DNA of 64,000 nt from Streptomyces typhae (GTDB lineage Bacteria; Actinomycetota; Actinomycetes; Streptomycetales; Streptomycetaceae), in assembly GCF_009755605.1 (NCBI RefSeq), contig NZ_WPNZ01000005.1, forward strand, positions 124,001-188,000, in the 5' to 3' direction. Positions 1 through 8,614 of the stretch are shown here, in pieces (the first letter of the stretch is position 1; every line of letters starts with the position of its first letter). The notes under the pieces are model-generated. The model made no database searches and was not told where the DNA came from. It worked only from the letters and a program-made list of their open reading frames with translations. The translations under genes were made by a program, and so were the position numbers.

Positions 1-1
1 C

Positions 2-1891
2 CGCGAGAAGCGCCCCGAACTGGCCGTCGAAGCAGCCGAGTTCGCCGCGGAGACCGGACGCGAGGTCACCCGCGCCCTCAGCGCGGTGAAGACCCCCGCC
101 GCGCACTCACCGCAGGAGCAGCCCGCACCCCAGGACCGCCTGGACGACCTCGTGGCCGGGTTCCGCGCCCTGGGGCAGCCGCTCACCTGCGACATCCAGG
201 CCCCGCCCGACGGCACCACCGCCGACGCCGCGTACGGCATCATCCGCGAGGCGCTGACCAACGCCGTGCGCCACGCCTTCGGCACCCCGACCACCGTGAC
301 GTGCGTCTACGGCGACACGCACACCGAGATCACCGTCACCAACGAACCCTCGCCCGCGGTGGCCTCCGTGGCCGCCGACACTCCTGGGGCATCGGCATCG
401 GCATCGGCATCGGCATCGGCATCGGCATCGGAGTCGGAGTCGGAGTCGGCATTGGCATCGGTGTCGCCTTCGCCTTCGGCGTCGGCACCTGCCCGCGGCC
501 TGGGCGGCGGCCGCGGGCAGAACCTCCTGCGCAGCCGTGCCCGGGAAGCGGGCGGCACCCTCACCACCGGCCCCACCCCCGAGGGTGGCTGGCGTGTCCA
601 CGCCGTGCTCCCCGGACGGACCGGCACGGGACCGGCGGCGAGCGCGCCCCGCGGCCACCGCCTCGCCCAGTGCGTCGCCGCCGCCGGGCTGTGCCTGCAA
701 CCGCTGCTGCCCACGGTCGTCATCCGCGACCACGCCGCCTCCGCGGGCGCAGACATCTCCGTCGGCGTGTTCTTCGCCCTCCTGGCCACGGCGCAGGCGA
801 CCACACTGCTCTGGCTGCGCCGGGCACCACGCGCCACTCTCGCCGCGCTGCTCACCCTGGGCGTGCTGTGGCCCCTGGCCACGTCCGCCGCCCCCTACAC
901 CGGCCCCGCGGTCCTGCCGCCCGCCCTGGGCGCGCTCGCCACCTGCGCGGCGCTGTTCGCCGTGGCCGCCCGCACCGTGGCGGACGGACCCACCCTCCCC
1001 CTCGTCCCGCCGGGACGGTCGGCACCGTACGAGACCGTACGGGCGGTCCCGTGCTGGACACTCCCGGCGGCGGTCGCGGCCGTGCACGCCGTCACGGTGG
1101 CCGTCGTCCTGCTCGTCCGCAGCTCACCGGCGCCGGGTGCCGTCGCGGCGGCCGGTGCGGGCGGCGCGCTCGTCACCGCCGCGGCCTGGGTGCTCGGCAC
1201 CGGGCACGGCCGTCGCAGGCACCGGGCCAGGGCCACGCACGAGGACAGCCTCACCGCCTGGACGCATGAAGCCGTCCGGCACGCCTGGGCCGAGCGCCGC
1301 CGTATCACCGTCGGCCTGGAGACCACCGTGCTCGCCCGCACCGCCGAGGTCGTCGAGCAGGCCGAGGCAGGACACCTCCCGCAGACGGCGGAGCGGGCCC
1401 GGCACGCGCTGACCGCCATGCGCGCCCTGCTCGACACCGTCAGGAACGGCGAGGGGAACGAAGGGGGGAGCGGGCCCGGGGCGCCGGGCGACAGCCTGCG
1501 GCCACAGCCCACACTCCAGGCCCTCGACCTGCTCCTGCACCAGTACCGCGCCACCGGCCGCCAGGTCGACGTCCGCATCACCGACCGCTTCCCCGCCGCC
1601 CTGTCCCCGGAAGTCGACCTGGCCACCTACCGTGCCGCCGAGATCATCCTGGAGACGTGCGGCGACGAGCCCGCCACCCTCGCCCTCGACCGTACGGACG
1701 ACATCCTGACCCTCACCGCCACCGGCGTCCCCCGCGCGACGCGGCCCCCGGCCCGGCAGCGCCTGGCCACCCGGGCCGCCGCGCTCGGCGGCACCCTCAC
1801 CACGCCGCGACCGGACACGGTCGAACTCCGGCTGCCGCACACCCCGTCGACGCACCCCGCCGGGGTCCGCGCCGAGGAGGACCCCCGATGA
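2..1891 (+). CDS. tandem (double) sensor histidine kinase, 5'-truncated by the window edge
   Basis: The frame is open from the first bases, so the gene begins upstream; a GTG at 86 is only an internal candidate. The first half ends a NarL-type kinase: an N-box (IIREALTNAVRHAF) and a G-box (GLGGGRGQNLL). Six hydrophobic segments follow (roughly 670-1200), then a second kinase-like unit. The second dimerisation helix reads ERRRITVGLETT where active kinases have a phosphorylatable His, and its ATPase part lacks clear N and G boxes, so it looks catalytically dead. Between the halves lies an Ala/Ser/Glu low-complexity linker encoded by a hexanucleotide repeat. The stop overlaps the start of the response regulator gene (ATGA), so the two are translationally coupled and likely form a two-component pair. 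The stimulus is unknown. It may have arisen by fusion of two adjacent kinase genes. Confidence 0.85.
   Translation, partial: REKRPELAVEAAEFAAETGREVTRALSAVKTPAAHSPQEQPAPQDRLDDLVAGFRALGQPLTCDIQAPPDGTTADAAYGIIREALTNAVRHAFGTPTTVTCVYGDTHTEITVTNEPSPAVASVAADTPGASASASASASASASESESESALASVSPSPSASAPARGLGGGRGQNLLRSRAREAGGTLTTGPTPEGGWRVHAVLPGRTGTGPAASAPRGHRLAQCVAAAGLCLQPLLPTVVIRDHAASAGADISVGVFFALLATAQATTLLWLRRAPRATLAALLTLGVLWPLATSAAPYTGPAVLPPALGALATCAALFAVAARTVADGPTLPLVPPGRSAPYETVRAVPCWTLPAAVAAVHAVTVAVVLLVRSSPAPGAVAAAGAGGALVTAAAWVLGTGHGRRRHRARATHEDSLTAWTHEAVRHAWAERRRITVGLETTVLARTAEVVEQAEAGHLPQTAERARHALTAMRALLDTVRNGEGNEGGSGPGAPGDSLRPQPTLQALDLLLHQYRATGRQVDVRITDRFPAALSPEVDLATYRAAEIILETCGDEPATLALDRTDDILTLTATGVPRATRPPARQRLATRAAALGGTLTTPRPDTVELRLPHTPSTHPAGVRAEEDPR
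388..470. repeat. hexanucleotide microsatellite inside the kinase gene
   Basis: About seven tandem copies of GGCATC are followed by GGAGTC copies and degenerate variants, encoding alternating Ala-Ser then Glu-Ser. Because the unit is 6 bp, copy-number change keeps the frame and alters only the linker length between the two kinase halves. Confidence 0.9.
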
Positions 1892-2562
1892 CTCTGAAGG
1901 TGATGGTCGCCGACGACCAGCACGTCGTCCGCACGGCCTTCGCGGCCGTGATCGACGCCGCCCCCGACATGAGCGTCGTGGCGGAGGCCGGGGACGGAGC
2001 CGCCGCCGTGCGCCTCGCCGCGGAACACCGCCCCGACGTCGTCGTCATGGACGTCCGCATGCCCGAACTCGACGGCATCGCCGCGACCCGCATCCTCACC
2101 GGCCGCCCCGACGCGCCCCGCGTCCTGGTCCTGACCACGTTCGACCTGGACACCTACGTCTTCGGCGCGCTCCAGGCCGGTGCCTCCGGCTTCCTTCTGA
2201 AAGACGTCCACGCCCCCGATCTGCTCCAGGCCGTCCGGACCGTCGCCGCGGGCGACAGCATTCTCGCGCCGTCCGCGACCCGCCGCCTCATCAGCCACTA
2301 CGCCGCCGGGCCGCACCCCGCGAGACCCGGCCCCGCCGCCCTCGACGCCCTCACCGCCCGGGAGCGGCACGTCCTCACCCTGGTCGCCGCCGGGCTGAAC
2401 AACGCCGAGATCTCCACCGACCTCGACATCACCGTCGGCACCGTCAAGTCCCACGTCAACGCCCTGCTGCGCAAGCTCGGCCTGCGCGACCGCGTCCAGG
2501 CCACGATCCTCGCCTACGACCTCGGCCTGGCCCGCGCCAACCCACCGGGCCCCCACGACTGA
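1888..2562 (+). CDS. NarL/FixJ-family response regulator
   Basis: A 224-residue two-domain transcription regulator. The receiver domain (about 1-120) has the acidic pair D9-D10, phosphoacceptor D55 in VVVMDVRMP and the conserved Lys in FLLKD near 105. A LuxR-type helix-turn-helix covers about 150-212 (LTARERHVLTLVAAGLNNAEIS, TVKSHVNALLRKL). The ATG overlaps the kinase stop codon, which fixes the start and suggests co-translation with that kinase. It is expected to bind promoters when phosphorylated; its targets cannot be read from the sequence. Its length is normal for the family. Confidence 0.95.
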   Translation: MTLKVMVADDQHVVRTAFAAVIDAAPDMSVVAEAGDGAAAVRLAAEHRPDVVVMDVRMPELDGIAATRILTGRPDAPRVLVLTTFDLDTYVFGALQAGASGFLLKDVHAPDLLQAVRTVAAGDSILAPSATRRLISHYAAGPHPARPGPAALDALTARERHVLTLVAAGLNNAEISTDLDITVGTVKSHVNALLRKLGLRDRVQATILAYDLGLARANPPGPHD

Positions 2563-2705
2563 CCTCCCCTCCCACGATTGCCCCCCCCGGGATCGCCCCG
2601 ACGGCCCCGACCGCCCCCAGCCCCACGACTGATCCCGATCCCCCCACCCGCCACCGCCGGAAAGGGCACCGCCCCGTGCGCACCACACCCAAGGAACCGA
2701 CCACC

Positions 2706-3020
2706 ATGCCGAGCCCCCGGTCCCGTCGCGCCGTACTGACCCACCCCCTCGCCCTCGTCTACCTGGCGCTCTGCGCGGGCCTGCTCGTCTGGGCCCTGGT
2801 CGTCAGCTCCATCGACACGCCCGACGCCTCCATGGCCGGAGTGGTCCCGGTGCTCGCCACCGCTCCCGCGAGCCTGATCCTGCTGGTGCTGCCGGAGCAC
2901 AGCGCCATGTTCATCGTGTCCGTCGCCGTCGGAGCCCTCGCCAACGCCGCCGTCATCGGCTGGTGCGCCCGCACCCTGAGCCGACACCGCAACGGCCCCG
3001 GCTCCGGCTCCGGGGCATGA
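2706..3020 (+). CDS. small membrane protein, SCO4225-like family
   Basis: About 104 residues with three hydrophobic segments: LALVYLALCAGLLVWALVV, VVPVLATAPASLILLVLP and FIVSVAVGALANAAVIGW. The N-terminus is basic and the tail is Gly/Ser-rich. The overall pattern resembles the small actinobacterial SCO4225-type membrane family; function is unknown. The ATG at 2706 has AAGGAA about nine bases upstream. A GTG at 2676 with its own purine-rich site would add ten residues and cannot be excluded. The gene lies about 140 bp after the response regulator on the same strand and ends at a strong hairpin shared with the convergent lectin gene. Confidence 0.7.
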   Translation: MPSPRSRRAVLTHPLALVYLALCAGLLVWALVVSSIDTPDASMAGVVPVLATAPASLILLVLPEHSAMFIVSVAVGALANAAVIGWCARTLSRHRNGPGSGSGA

Positions 3021-3051
3021 GCGCCGGGCCCCGCTGCCGGGCCCGCACGAA

Positions 3052-3083
3052 CAGGCCGGGCCCGGTGGAGGCGGCCCGGCCTG
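3052..3083. terminator. bidirectional stem-loop terminator between convergent genes
   Basis: A perfect 11-bp inverted repeat (CAGGCCGGGCC at 3052-3062 and its complement at 3073-3083) with a 10-base loop sits between the + strand membrane-protein gene and the - strand lectin gene. There is no U-tract, as is common for Streptomyces terminators. Confidence 0.75.
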
Positions 3084-3126
3084 CGATGAACTGTGCTGAA
3101 CGCCGTGACGGTCGTTCCGGCTCAGG

Positions 3127-3606
3127 TCAGTGATCCGTGCCGGAGGCCCAGATCGCCCGGTTGCCGTGATAGATCACGACGTTGCCGTCGTCCTGGACGA
3201 CCAGCCGCGCACCCGGGTAGCCATCGGTGTTCGACGCCCAGACCGGGCGTCCGCTGCGGGTGTAGACGACGAGGTTGCCGTCCGTCTGGAAGCGGGTGGT
3301 CCACCCCTGGCCGACGGTGTCCGCCGCCCATCTGGCCCGGTTGAACTCGTCGTAGATCACTAAGTTGCCGTCGGACTGCTGCACCAGCGTGGCCGTGTCG
3401 GAGCTGAGGGACTCATGGTGGTTCAGCGTGAACGGCGCGTACCGCACTTGGTCGGTCAGGACGCCCGGCTGCCCCGAGTCGGCTGCCCCGGCAGCGGTCC
3501 TCGCGGCAGCGGGGGAGTGATCGGCGGGCACCGCGCTCGCCTGGCCGACGAGGGCCACGGATGCGAGGACGACGGCAGTACACAGCATGCCGGTCTCTTT
3601 CTTCAC
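3127..3606 (-). CDS. secreted B-lectin (mannose-binding, GNA-like) domain protein
   Basis: A 159-residue protein with a Sec signal peptide (KKETGMLCTAVVLASVALVG, then an Ala-x-Ala-type site) followed by a bulb-type lectin domain. Three copies of the QxDxNxVxY sugar-binding motif are visible: QSDGNLVIY, QTDGNLVVY and QDDGNVVIY, each with nearby tryptophans as in the beta-prism II fold. The start is the GTG at 3606, preceded eight bases upstream by AAGGAG (complement of 3615-3620); the longer reading frame has no comparable site. It probably binds mannose-type glycans outside the cell. The Leu codon at 3363-3361 is TTA, so translation should require the bldA leucyl-tRNA, implying expression tied to development. 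Confidence 0.9.
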   Translation of the reverse strand: MKKETGMLCTAVVLASVALVGQASAVPADHSPAAARTAAGAADSGQPGVLTDQVRYAPFTLNHHESLSSDTATLVQQSDGNLVIYDEFNRARWAADTVGQGWTTRFQTDGNLVVYTRSGRPVWASNTDGYPGARLVVQDDGNVVIYHGNRAIWASGTDH

Positions 3607-3831
3607 GAGGTCAACTCCTTGTGTCGGTCGGTCCGTGCACTCCCTGCACGGGCCCCGAGGGGCGCCGCACCCGGACTGTGGCAGCGGCGGCACACCGGAC
3701 GAGTCCGCTCCGCCCCGGATGGCGGGTTGGTGCCCTTCGATGACCAGATGGAACAGGGGCGATTTCCCTCCACGGCGTCCGGAAACAATCCGGGACAGAA
3801 GCCCAGCTCAACGCGTTCGAAGCCCTGGAAG

Positions 3832-4902
3832 GTGACCTTGACCCCGAGCCCTCTGACCTTCGTCGTCGGTACCGGCCGCAGCGGTTCCACCGCGCTCTCC
3901 CGCATCCTCAACACCCACCCCGACGTGCTGAGCCTCAACGAGTACATGGCCTCGGTCGGCGACGCGGCCTTCCCGCAGGACCCGGTGTCGGGCGCGGAGT
4001 TCTGGGAGGCGCTGTTCCGGCCCGCACCGCACTTCGAGCGCATGGTCCGCAGCGGGCTGCCGATGCCGGAGTTCCTCTACACCCGCCGCCCCGGCCGGTA
4101 CACGCCGGAGACCACCGGTATTCCCGCGCTCTCCCACATGGTCCTCCCGCACCTCACCGACGACCCCGACGGCCTGCTCGACGAGATCCGCACCGCCGTG
4201 GCCTGCCGGCCCGTCGCGGCCGCCGCCGCGCACCACGAGGCGCTCTTCGCCTGGCTCCGCGCCCGGTTCGGACGCACCGCCGTCGTGGAGCGCTCCGGCT
4301 ACTCCACGGGCTGGGCACCGGGACTGCGGGCCGCCTTCCCCCACGCGAAGTTCGTGCACCTGTTCCGGGACGGCCCCGACTGCGCGCTGTCCATGAGCCG
4401 CCACCCCGGATACCGCACGATCACCCTGCTGCGCGAGATCAAGGAACGCGCCGGTGTCGACAGCTTCCACGACCTGACGGACGAACATGTGCGCTCCCTG
4501 CCCCCGGACCTGGCACCCCTGCTCGGCGACCGCTTCGACCCCGCCCTCGTACGCGACCGCGACCTGCCCCCGCGCCGGTTCGGCACCCTCTGGTCGGAAC
4601 TCGTCGTCGACGGCGCCCGGTTCCTCGACACCCTCCCCGCCGACCGGCGCATGACCCTCGCCTACGAGGACCTCCTCGACGACCCCCGGAAGGAGCTGAC
4701 CCGCCTCGCCACATTCGTGGGCGTCGAACCGTCACCGCAGTGGCTCGACCACGCGAGCACCCGGCTCGTCACCGGCCGGCGCGGCACCGCCCGCCGGGAG
4801 CTCACCGACACGGAGTTCGCCGACCTGAGGGAGAGCTGCGCCGCGGGCAGCCGTGCGCTGGGAAAAACCTCGGACGCCTCTCGCGGGACGGATGTAGCAT
4901 GA
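3832..4902 (+). CDS. sulfotransferase family protein
   Basis: About 356 residues. Near the N-terminus lies the PAPS 5'-phosphosulfate loop, FVVGTGRSGSTALSRIL, and further on a 3'-phosphate-binding stretch, FVHLFRDGPDCALSMSRH. These are the two diagnostic elements of bacterial sulfotransferases, which move sulfate from PAPS to a hydroxyl or amine. The acceptor is unknown. The start is uncertain: GTG at 3832 lies just before the conserved beta-strand, while an in-frame ATG at 3748 would add 28 residues; neither has an ideal ribosome site. The gene is divergent from the lectin gene, and its stop overlaps a short downstream ORF in front of the ABC-F gene. Confidence 0.85.
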   Translation: MTLTPSPLTFVVGTGRSGSTALSRILNTHPDVLSLNEYMASVGDAAFPQDPVSGAEFWEALFRPAPHFERMVRSGLPMPEFLYTRRPGRYTPETTGIPALSHMVLPHLTDDPDGLLDEIRTAVACRPVAAAAAHHEALFAWLRARFGRTAVVERSGYSTGWAPGLRAAFPHAKFVHLFRDGPDCALSMSRHPGYRTITLLREIKERAGVDSFHDLTDEHVRSLPPDLAPLLGDRFDPALVRDRDLPPRRFGTLWSELVVDGARFLDTLPADRRMTLAYEDLLDDPRKELTRLATFVGVEPSPQWLDHASTRLVTGRRGTARRELTDTEFADLRESCAAGSRALGKTSDASRGTDVA

Positions 4903-4985
4903 ACACATGGCACGAGGCATCTGGTCGCAGAAGGTTCGATCCGCCCGCTGACGGCGGCGCCTTCTCAGCAGCTTTGAAGCACTGA
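4899..4985 (+). CDS. possible 28-residue leader peptide ahead of the ABC-F gene
   Basis: A short ORF (MNTWHEASGRRRF at its start) whose ATG overlaps the sulfotransferase stop as ATGA. It contains an Arg triplet and ends 92 bases before the ABC-F start. ABC-F genes are often controlled by ribosome stalling on an upstream mini-ORF, so its position is suggestive. No homolog is recognised and coding is not proven. Confidence 0.35.
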   Translation: MNTWHEASGRRRFDPPADGGAFSAALKH

Positions 4986-5077
4986 AGCACTGAAGCACTG
5001 AATCAGCGCTCGCCGTTCCGGTTCCCGCCGGGCGGCCCCTCCCGCTGCCCGGCTCCACTGCGAGCTGCGGAGCACCG
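4974..5077 (+). promoter_or_regulatory. 5' leader region of the ABC-F gene with tandem repeat and stem-loop
   Basis: Three tandem copies of an 8-bp unit (GAAGCACT) span about 4975-4998. A GC stem follows, GCCGGGC at 5027-5033 pairing with GCCCGGC at 5047-5053 around a 13-base loop. Together with the mini-ORF this could form an attenuator. It lacks a U-tract, so a role in blocking translation is as likely as termination. Confidence 0.35.
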
Positions 5078-6763
5078 TTGAACCCCACGACCACCCCTCA
5101 CACCACTCCCGACACCACCCCCCAGGCCGTCTCCCCGCCCGTCGCGGCGGGCGGCAGCGCCCATGTCCGTGCCGAAGGCATCACCGTCACCCGCGGGGCC
5201 AGGCGAATCCTGAACGACCTCTCGGTCACCGTCTCCGCGCGGTCGCGGCTCGCCGTCGTCGGGGAGAACGGCCGCGGCAAGACGACCCTCCTGCACGCCC
5301 TGGCCGGGCTCGTCGCACCCGACGCGGGCACCGTGCACCGGACCGGCACGATCGGCCTCGCCCGGCAGGAGCTGTCCGTGCGCGCCGGGGCGACCGTCGG
5401 CACGCTGACGTCCGAGGCGGTCGCCGCCTCCCGCGCCGCCCTCGCCGCGCTCGACGAGGCGACCCTCGCCCTGGCCGCGGGCGACCCCGCAGCCGACGAC
5501 CGGTACGCCGCCGCGCTCGACACCGCGACGCGGCTCGACGCGTGGGACGCCGAGCGCCGCGTCGACGTGGCGCTCGCGGCCCTCGGCGCCTGCACCGACC
5601 GCGACCGGCCGCTGTCGACCCTGTCGGTCGGCCGGCGCTACCGGGTCCGGCTCGCCTGCCTGCTCGGCGCGCACCACGACGTGCTGCTCCTGGACGAGCC
5701 GACCAACCACCTCGACGCGGCCGGTCTCGACTTCCTCACCCGCAGGCTGCGTGCCCACGACGGCGGCCTCGCCCTCGTCAGCCACGACCGGGCGCTGCTG
5801 CGCGACGTCGCGGACCGGTACCTCGACCTGGACCCGACCCGCGACGGGGCGCCGCGCCTGTACGCCGGCGGCTACGACGCCTGGCAGGACGCGCGCCGTC
5901 GTGAGCGCGAGCGCTGGGAGCAGGACCACGAGGAACAGCAGTCCGAACACCGGCGGTTGCAGGACGCCGTCTCCAGGGCCCGGGACCGGCTCGCCACCGG
6001 CTGGCGGCCCGACAAGGGCACCGGAAAGCACCAGCGCCAGTCCCGCGCGCCGGGTGTCGTACAAGCCCTGAAGCGGCAGCAGGACGCCCTGGAGGCGCAC
6101 CGGATCGACGTGCCGGAACCGCCGCCCGCGCTGCGGTGGCCCGACCCCGGCGTGCGCCCGGGCGCCCCGCAGCTGCGGGCGCACGGCGTCACGGTCGCCG
6201 GTCGTCTGACCGCGCCGGTCGGCCTCACCCTCGTCGGCGGCGACCGGCTGCTCGTCACCGGACCGAACGGCGCCGGGAAGTCCACGCTGCTCGCGGTGCT
6301 CGCCGGTGCGCTCGCCCCCACCGAGGGGTATGTCCGGACGGCCGCGGGGGCACGGGTGGTGCGCGTGACCCAGGAGACCGCCGAGCAGGATCCCGACCTC
6401 ACCGCCCGCGAGGTCCACACCCGCCACGTGGGGCGCCTCGTGGCCCGCGGGGCGCTCCACGACGCCGACGCCGTACCCCTGGGCGCGCTCGGGCTGCTGG
6501 ACTCCGAGGCGCTGCGGACCCCGGTCGGGCGCATGTCGCAGGGGCAGCGGCGCCGTCTCGACCTGGCGCTCGCGCTGGCCGGGCGGCCCGGCCTCGTCCT
6601 GCTCGACGAGCCGACCAACCACCTGTCCTCGACCCTCGTCGACGAGCTGACCGAGGCGCTGCGCACCACCAGCGCCGCCGTCGTCGTCGCCACGCACGAC
6701 CGGCAACTGCTGCGGGACCTCGCCGACTGGCCGCGCCTCGAGGTGGGGGAGGGCGAAGCCTGA
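5078..6763 (+). CDS. ABC-F family ATPase (ribosome-protection type)
   Basis: A 561-residue protein with two fused nucleotide-binding domains and no membrane segments, the mark of ABC-F translation factors and antibiotic-resistance proteins. NBD1 has Walker [10 protein letters not shown] (about 62-70), a weakened signature LSVGRR and Walker [15 protein letters not shown]2 has GPNGAGKST, signature MSQGQ and [12 protein letters not shown] charged coiled-coil linker between them (about 270-340, rich in Arg/Glu/Gln) is the part that reaches into the ribosome. It resembles the macrolide/lincosamide group found in antibiotic producers. No in-frame ATG or GTG precedes the first domain, so TTG at 5078, with GGAG five bases upstream, is the likely start. 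It is not obviously tied to the peptide cluster, four kilobases away. Confidence 0.9.
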   Translation: MNPTTTPHTTPDTTPQAVSPPVAAGGSAHVRAEGITVTRGARRILNDLSVTVSARSRLAVVGENGRGKTTLLHALAGLVAPDAGTVHRTGTIGLARQELSVRAGATVGTLTSEAVAASRAALAALDEATLALAAGDPAADDRYAAALDTATRLDAWDAERRVDVALAALGACTDRDRPLSTLSVGRRYRVRLACLLGAHHDVLLLDEPTNHLDAAGLDFLTRRLRAHDGGLALVSHDRALLRDVADRYLDLDPTRDGAPRLYAGGYDAWQDARRRERERWEQDHEEQQSEHRRLQDAVSRARDRLATGWRPDKGTGKHQRQSRAPGVVQALKRQQDALEAHRIDVPEPPPALRWPDPGVRPGAPQLRAHGVTVAGRLTAPVGLTLVGGDRLLVTGPNGAGKSTLLAVLAGALAPTEGYVRTAAGARVVRVTQETAEQDPDLTAREVHTRHVGRLVARGALHDADAVPLGALGLLDSEALRTPVGRMSQGQRRRLDLALALAGRPGLVLLDEPTNHLSSTLVDELTEALRTTSAAVVVATHDRQLLRDLADWPRLEVGEGEA

Positions 6764-6827
6764 CAGGGCGGTCCGGCCCCGGGCGCGGGCGAGTTGTGGC
6801 GTGGTCTTCGGTGAGCCCGGGGACCGC

Positions 6828-7838
6828 TCACGGCTCCCCGCGCTCCCTGACGACCTCGTGCGGGGCCTTGTCGTCCCGCAGCCCCTGATAGCGGGGGTGC
6901 CGCAGCATCCCGTCGCGCGTCCACTCCGTGAAGGCGATCTGCGCCACGAGCTCCGGCCGCACCCAGTGGGCGGCCCGCTCCGCGACACGGCCGTCGAACG
7001 GGCGGTCGGCGACCTCAAGCTCGTCGAGACGTTCCCGCAGCGCGAGCAGGGTGCGCCGGTCGAAGCCCGTGCCGACCTTGCCCGCGTACCGCAGCCGGCC
7101 GTCGTCGTAGTAGCCGATGAGCAGCGCGCCGAGCCCCACCCGGGTACCGGCGGGCCGGGTGAAGCCGCCCACGACGAACTCCTGCCCCCGGGAGCACTTC
7201 AGCTTGAGCCAGTCGTCCGAGCGGCGCGCCTGGTAGGTGCTCTCGGCCCGCTTGGCGATCAGCCCCTCCCAGCCGCGCCGGCACGCGTCGGCGAGGAGTT
7301 CGGGGCCGCCCTCGTTGCGGTGCGCGCTGAACCGCAGCGGCGCCGTGAACGAGAGCGCGCGGCGCAGCAGGGACTTGCGGGTGCGCAGCGGCAGCCGCCG
7401 TACGTCCGCACCGTCCAGGCGCAGCAGGTCGAATACGTAGTACGTCACCGCGACCTCGCTCGCGGCGACGTCGGCACGCCTGGTGAGGCCCATGCGCTGC
7501 TGGAGCCGCGCGAAGTCCGTCCGGCCGTGCGCGTAGGCGACGATCTCGCCGTCGACCGTGAAGTCGGCGCGGTCCTGCGCGGCGAGCGCGTCGACGATCT
7601 CCGGATAGGTGGCGTCGAGCCGCCGCCCGGTGCGGGACCTGAGCGTCACCGTGCCGTTCTCACGGACCGCGAGCACCCGGATGCCGTCCAGCTTCCGCTC
7701 GAAGATCCAGCCCTGCGGGAAGTCGCGGCGCTCGCTGAGCGTCGCCAGCATCGGGGAGGCCGCGAGGTCGACACCGGGCGCGGCCTGTCTGACGCGGCTC
7801 GCCGACTCCGGCGGCAGCGCGTCGAGGAGCCCGCTCAT
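6828..7838 (-). CDS. ATP-dependent DNA ligase, LigD ligase-domain type (NHEJ)
   Basis: A 336-residue ligase with the nucleotidyl-transfer motif ERKLDGIR; Lys49 is the expected adenylated residue. Further ligase motifs include FTVDGEIVAY, YYVFDLLRLDG, WEGLIAKR and WLKLKC. The C-terminal OB-fold contains GALLIGYYDDGRLRYAGKVGTGF. This matches the LIG domain of bacterial LigD, which seals breaks in Ku-dependent end joining. In this organism the LigD activities are split: the 3'-phosphoesterase is the gene just upstream, overlapping by ATGA at 7835-7838, so the two are co-translated. No polymerase domain or Ku gene is in the window. Confidence 0.93.
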   Translation of the reverse strand: MSGLLDALPPESASRVRQAAPGVDLAASPMLATLSERRDFPQGWIFERKLDGIRVLAVRENGTVTLRSRTGRRLDATYPEIVDALAAQDRADFTVDGEIVAYAHGRTDFARLQQRMGLTRRADVAASEVAVTYYVFDLLRLDGADVRRLPLRTRKSLLRRALSFTAPLRFSAHRNEGGPELLADACRRGWEGLIAKRAESTYQARRSDDWLKLKCSRGQEFVVGGFTRPAGTRVGLGALLIGYYDDGRLRYAGKVGTGFDRRTLLALRERLDELEVADRPFDGRVAERAAHWVRPELVAQIAFTEWTRDGMLRHPRYQGLRDDKAPHEVVRERGEP

Positions 7839-8614
7839 CTGCGCTCACCGCGCTGCTCGCCGCGCCGCCCGCGCTGCCCGCCGCTCCGGCCGTTCCGCGT
7901 GCTGCTCCGGCCGTTCCGCGTGCCGCTCCGGCCGTCGTCGTCCGGGTCCCACGTCGGGGCGTCCGGAGCCTCGGCGACCTGGCGCAGCGTGCGGCCACTG
8001 AGCGCCGAGCGGGCCCGTCGTGGATCGGGGGTGCCGCCGCCCGAGGGGCCGGGACCGGCCTTGGTCCGCACGAGCAGCCACGTCGGCTTCCCCGACGAGC
8101 CGCCGCTCCTCTCCTCGCGGCCGTGGAAACGGGTGAGCGCGTACTGCCCGCGCAGCTTCTCGCCGTGCAGTTCGAACGTGGCGTGGCCGTGCTCCAGGGA
8201 CTCCGCGAACGGCACCGGCCGCTTCTTCTTGTCGTGGCTGGTCGGCCGGTAGGTGCCGTGGTCCCAGACGATGACGGTCCCGCCGCCGTACTCGCCCTCG
8301 GGGATCACGCCCTCGAAGGTCTCGTACTCCAGGGGGTGGTCCTCGGTGGGCAGCGCGAGGCGCTTGTCCTGCGGGTCGGTGGAGGGGCCCTTGGGCACCG
8401 ACCAGGATTTCAGCACGCCGTCGACCTCCAGGCGGAAGTCGAAGTGCATGGTGCTCGCGTCGTGGATCTGCACCACGAACGCGGGCTCGCCACCCGCGTC
8501 CGCCGCGCCCGCCGCGTCCGCGCCCCGCCGCTGCGTACGTTCGCCACTCGGCTCCTTCGTCCGGTCGAAGTGCCGCTTCCCTCGATAGGCCCCAAGGCCG
8601 TCCGCCTCGCTCAC
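7835..8614 (-). CDS. LigD-type 3'-phosphoesterase domain protein
   Basis: About 259 residues from the GTG at 8614, which has GGGAG at a good distance; the longer frame would add 29 unlikely residues. The catalytic pattern of the LigD phosphoesterase is clear: HDASTMHFDFRLE supplies the His-His-Asp-Arg metal and phosphate ligands, and EDHPLEYETFEG supplies a second His-Tyr pair. FVVQIHDA and SWSVPKGPS are also family hallmarks. It trims 3'-phosphate or ribonucleotide ends before ligation. The C-terminal 50 residues are a repetitive Arg/Gly/Ser tail (RSGTRNG-like units), probably disordered and DNA-binding. Its stop overlaps the ligase start. Confidence 0.9.
   Translation of the reverse strand: MSEADGLGAYRGKRHFDRTKEPSGERTQRRGADAAGAADAGGEPAFVVQIHDASTMHFDFRLEVDGVLKSWSVPKGPSTDPQDKRLALPTEDHPLEYETFEGVIPEGEYGGGTVIVWDHGTYRPTSHDKKKRPVPFAESLEHGHATFELHGEKLRGQYALTRFHGREERSGGSSGKPTWLLVRTKAGPGPSGGGTPDPRRARSALSGRTLRQVAEAPDAPTWDPDDDGRSGTRNGRSSTRNGRSGGQRGRRGEQRGERR

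Noticed and set aside
107..1087. Long Arg/Gly-rich reading frame opposite the kinase gene
   Set aside because: It mirrors the kinase codons in a high-GC region, has no family features and conflicts with a well-supported gene.
5078..6763. ABC-F protein as the self-resistance gene of the peptide cluster
   Set aside because: ABC-F proteins protect ribosomes, while the predicted amphipathic peptide more likely acts on membranes or the cell wall. The gene is separated from the operon by three - strand genes and 1.3 kb of non-coding DNA.
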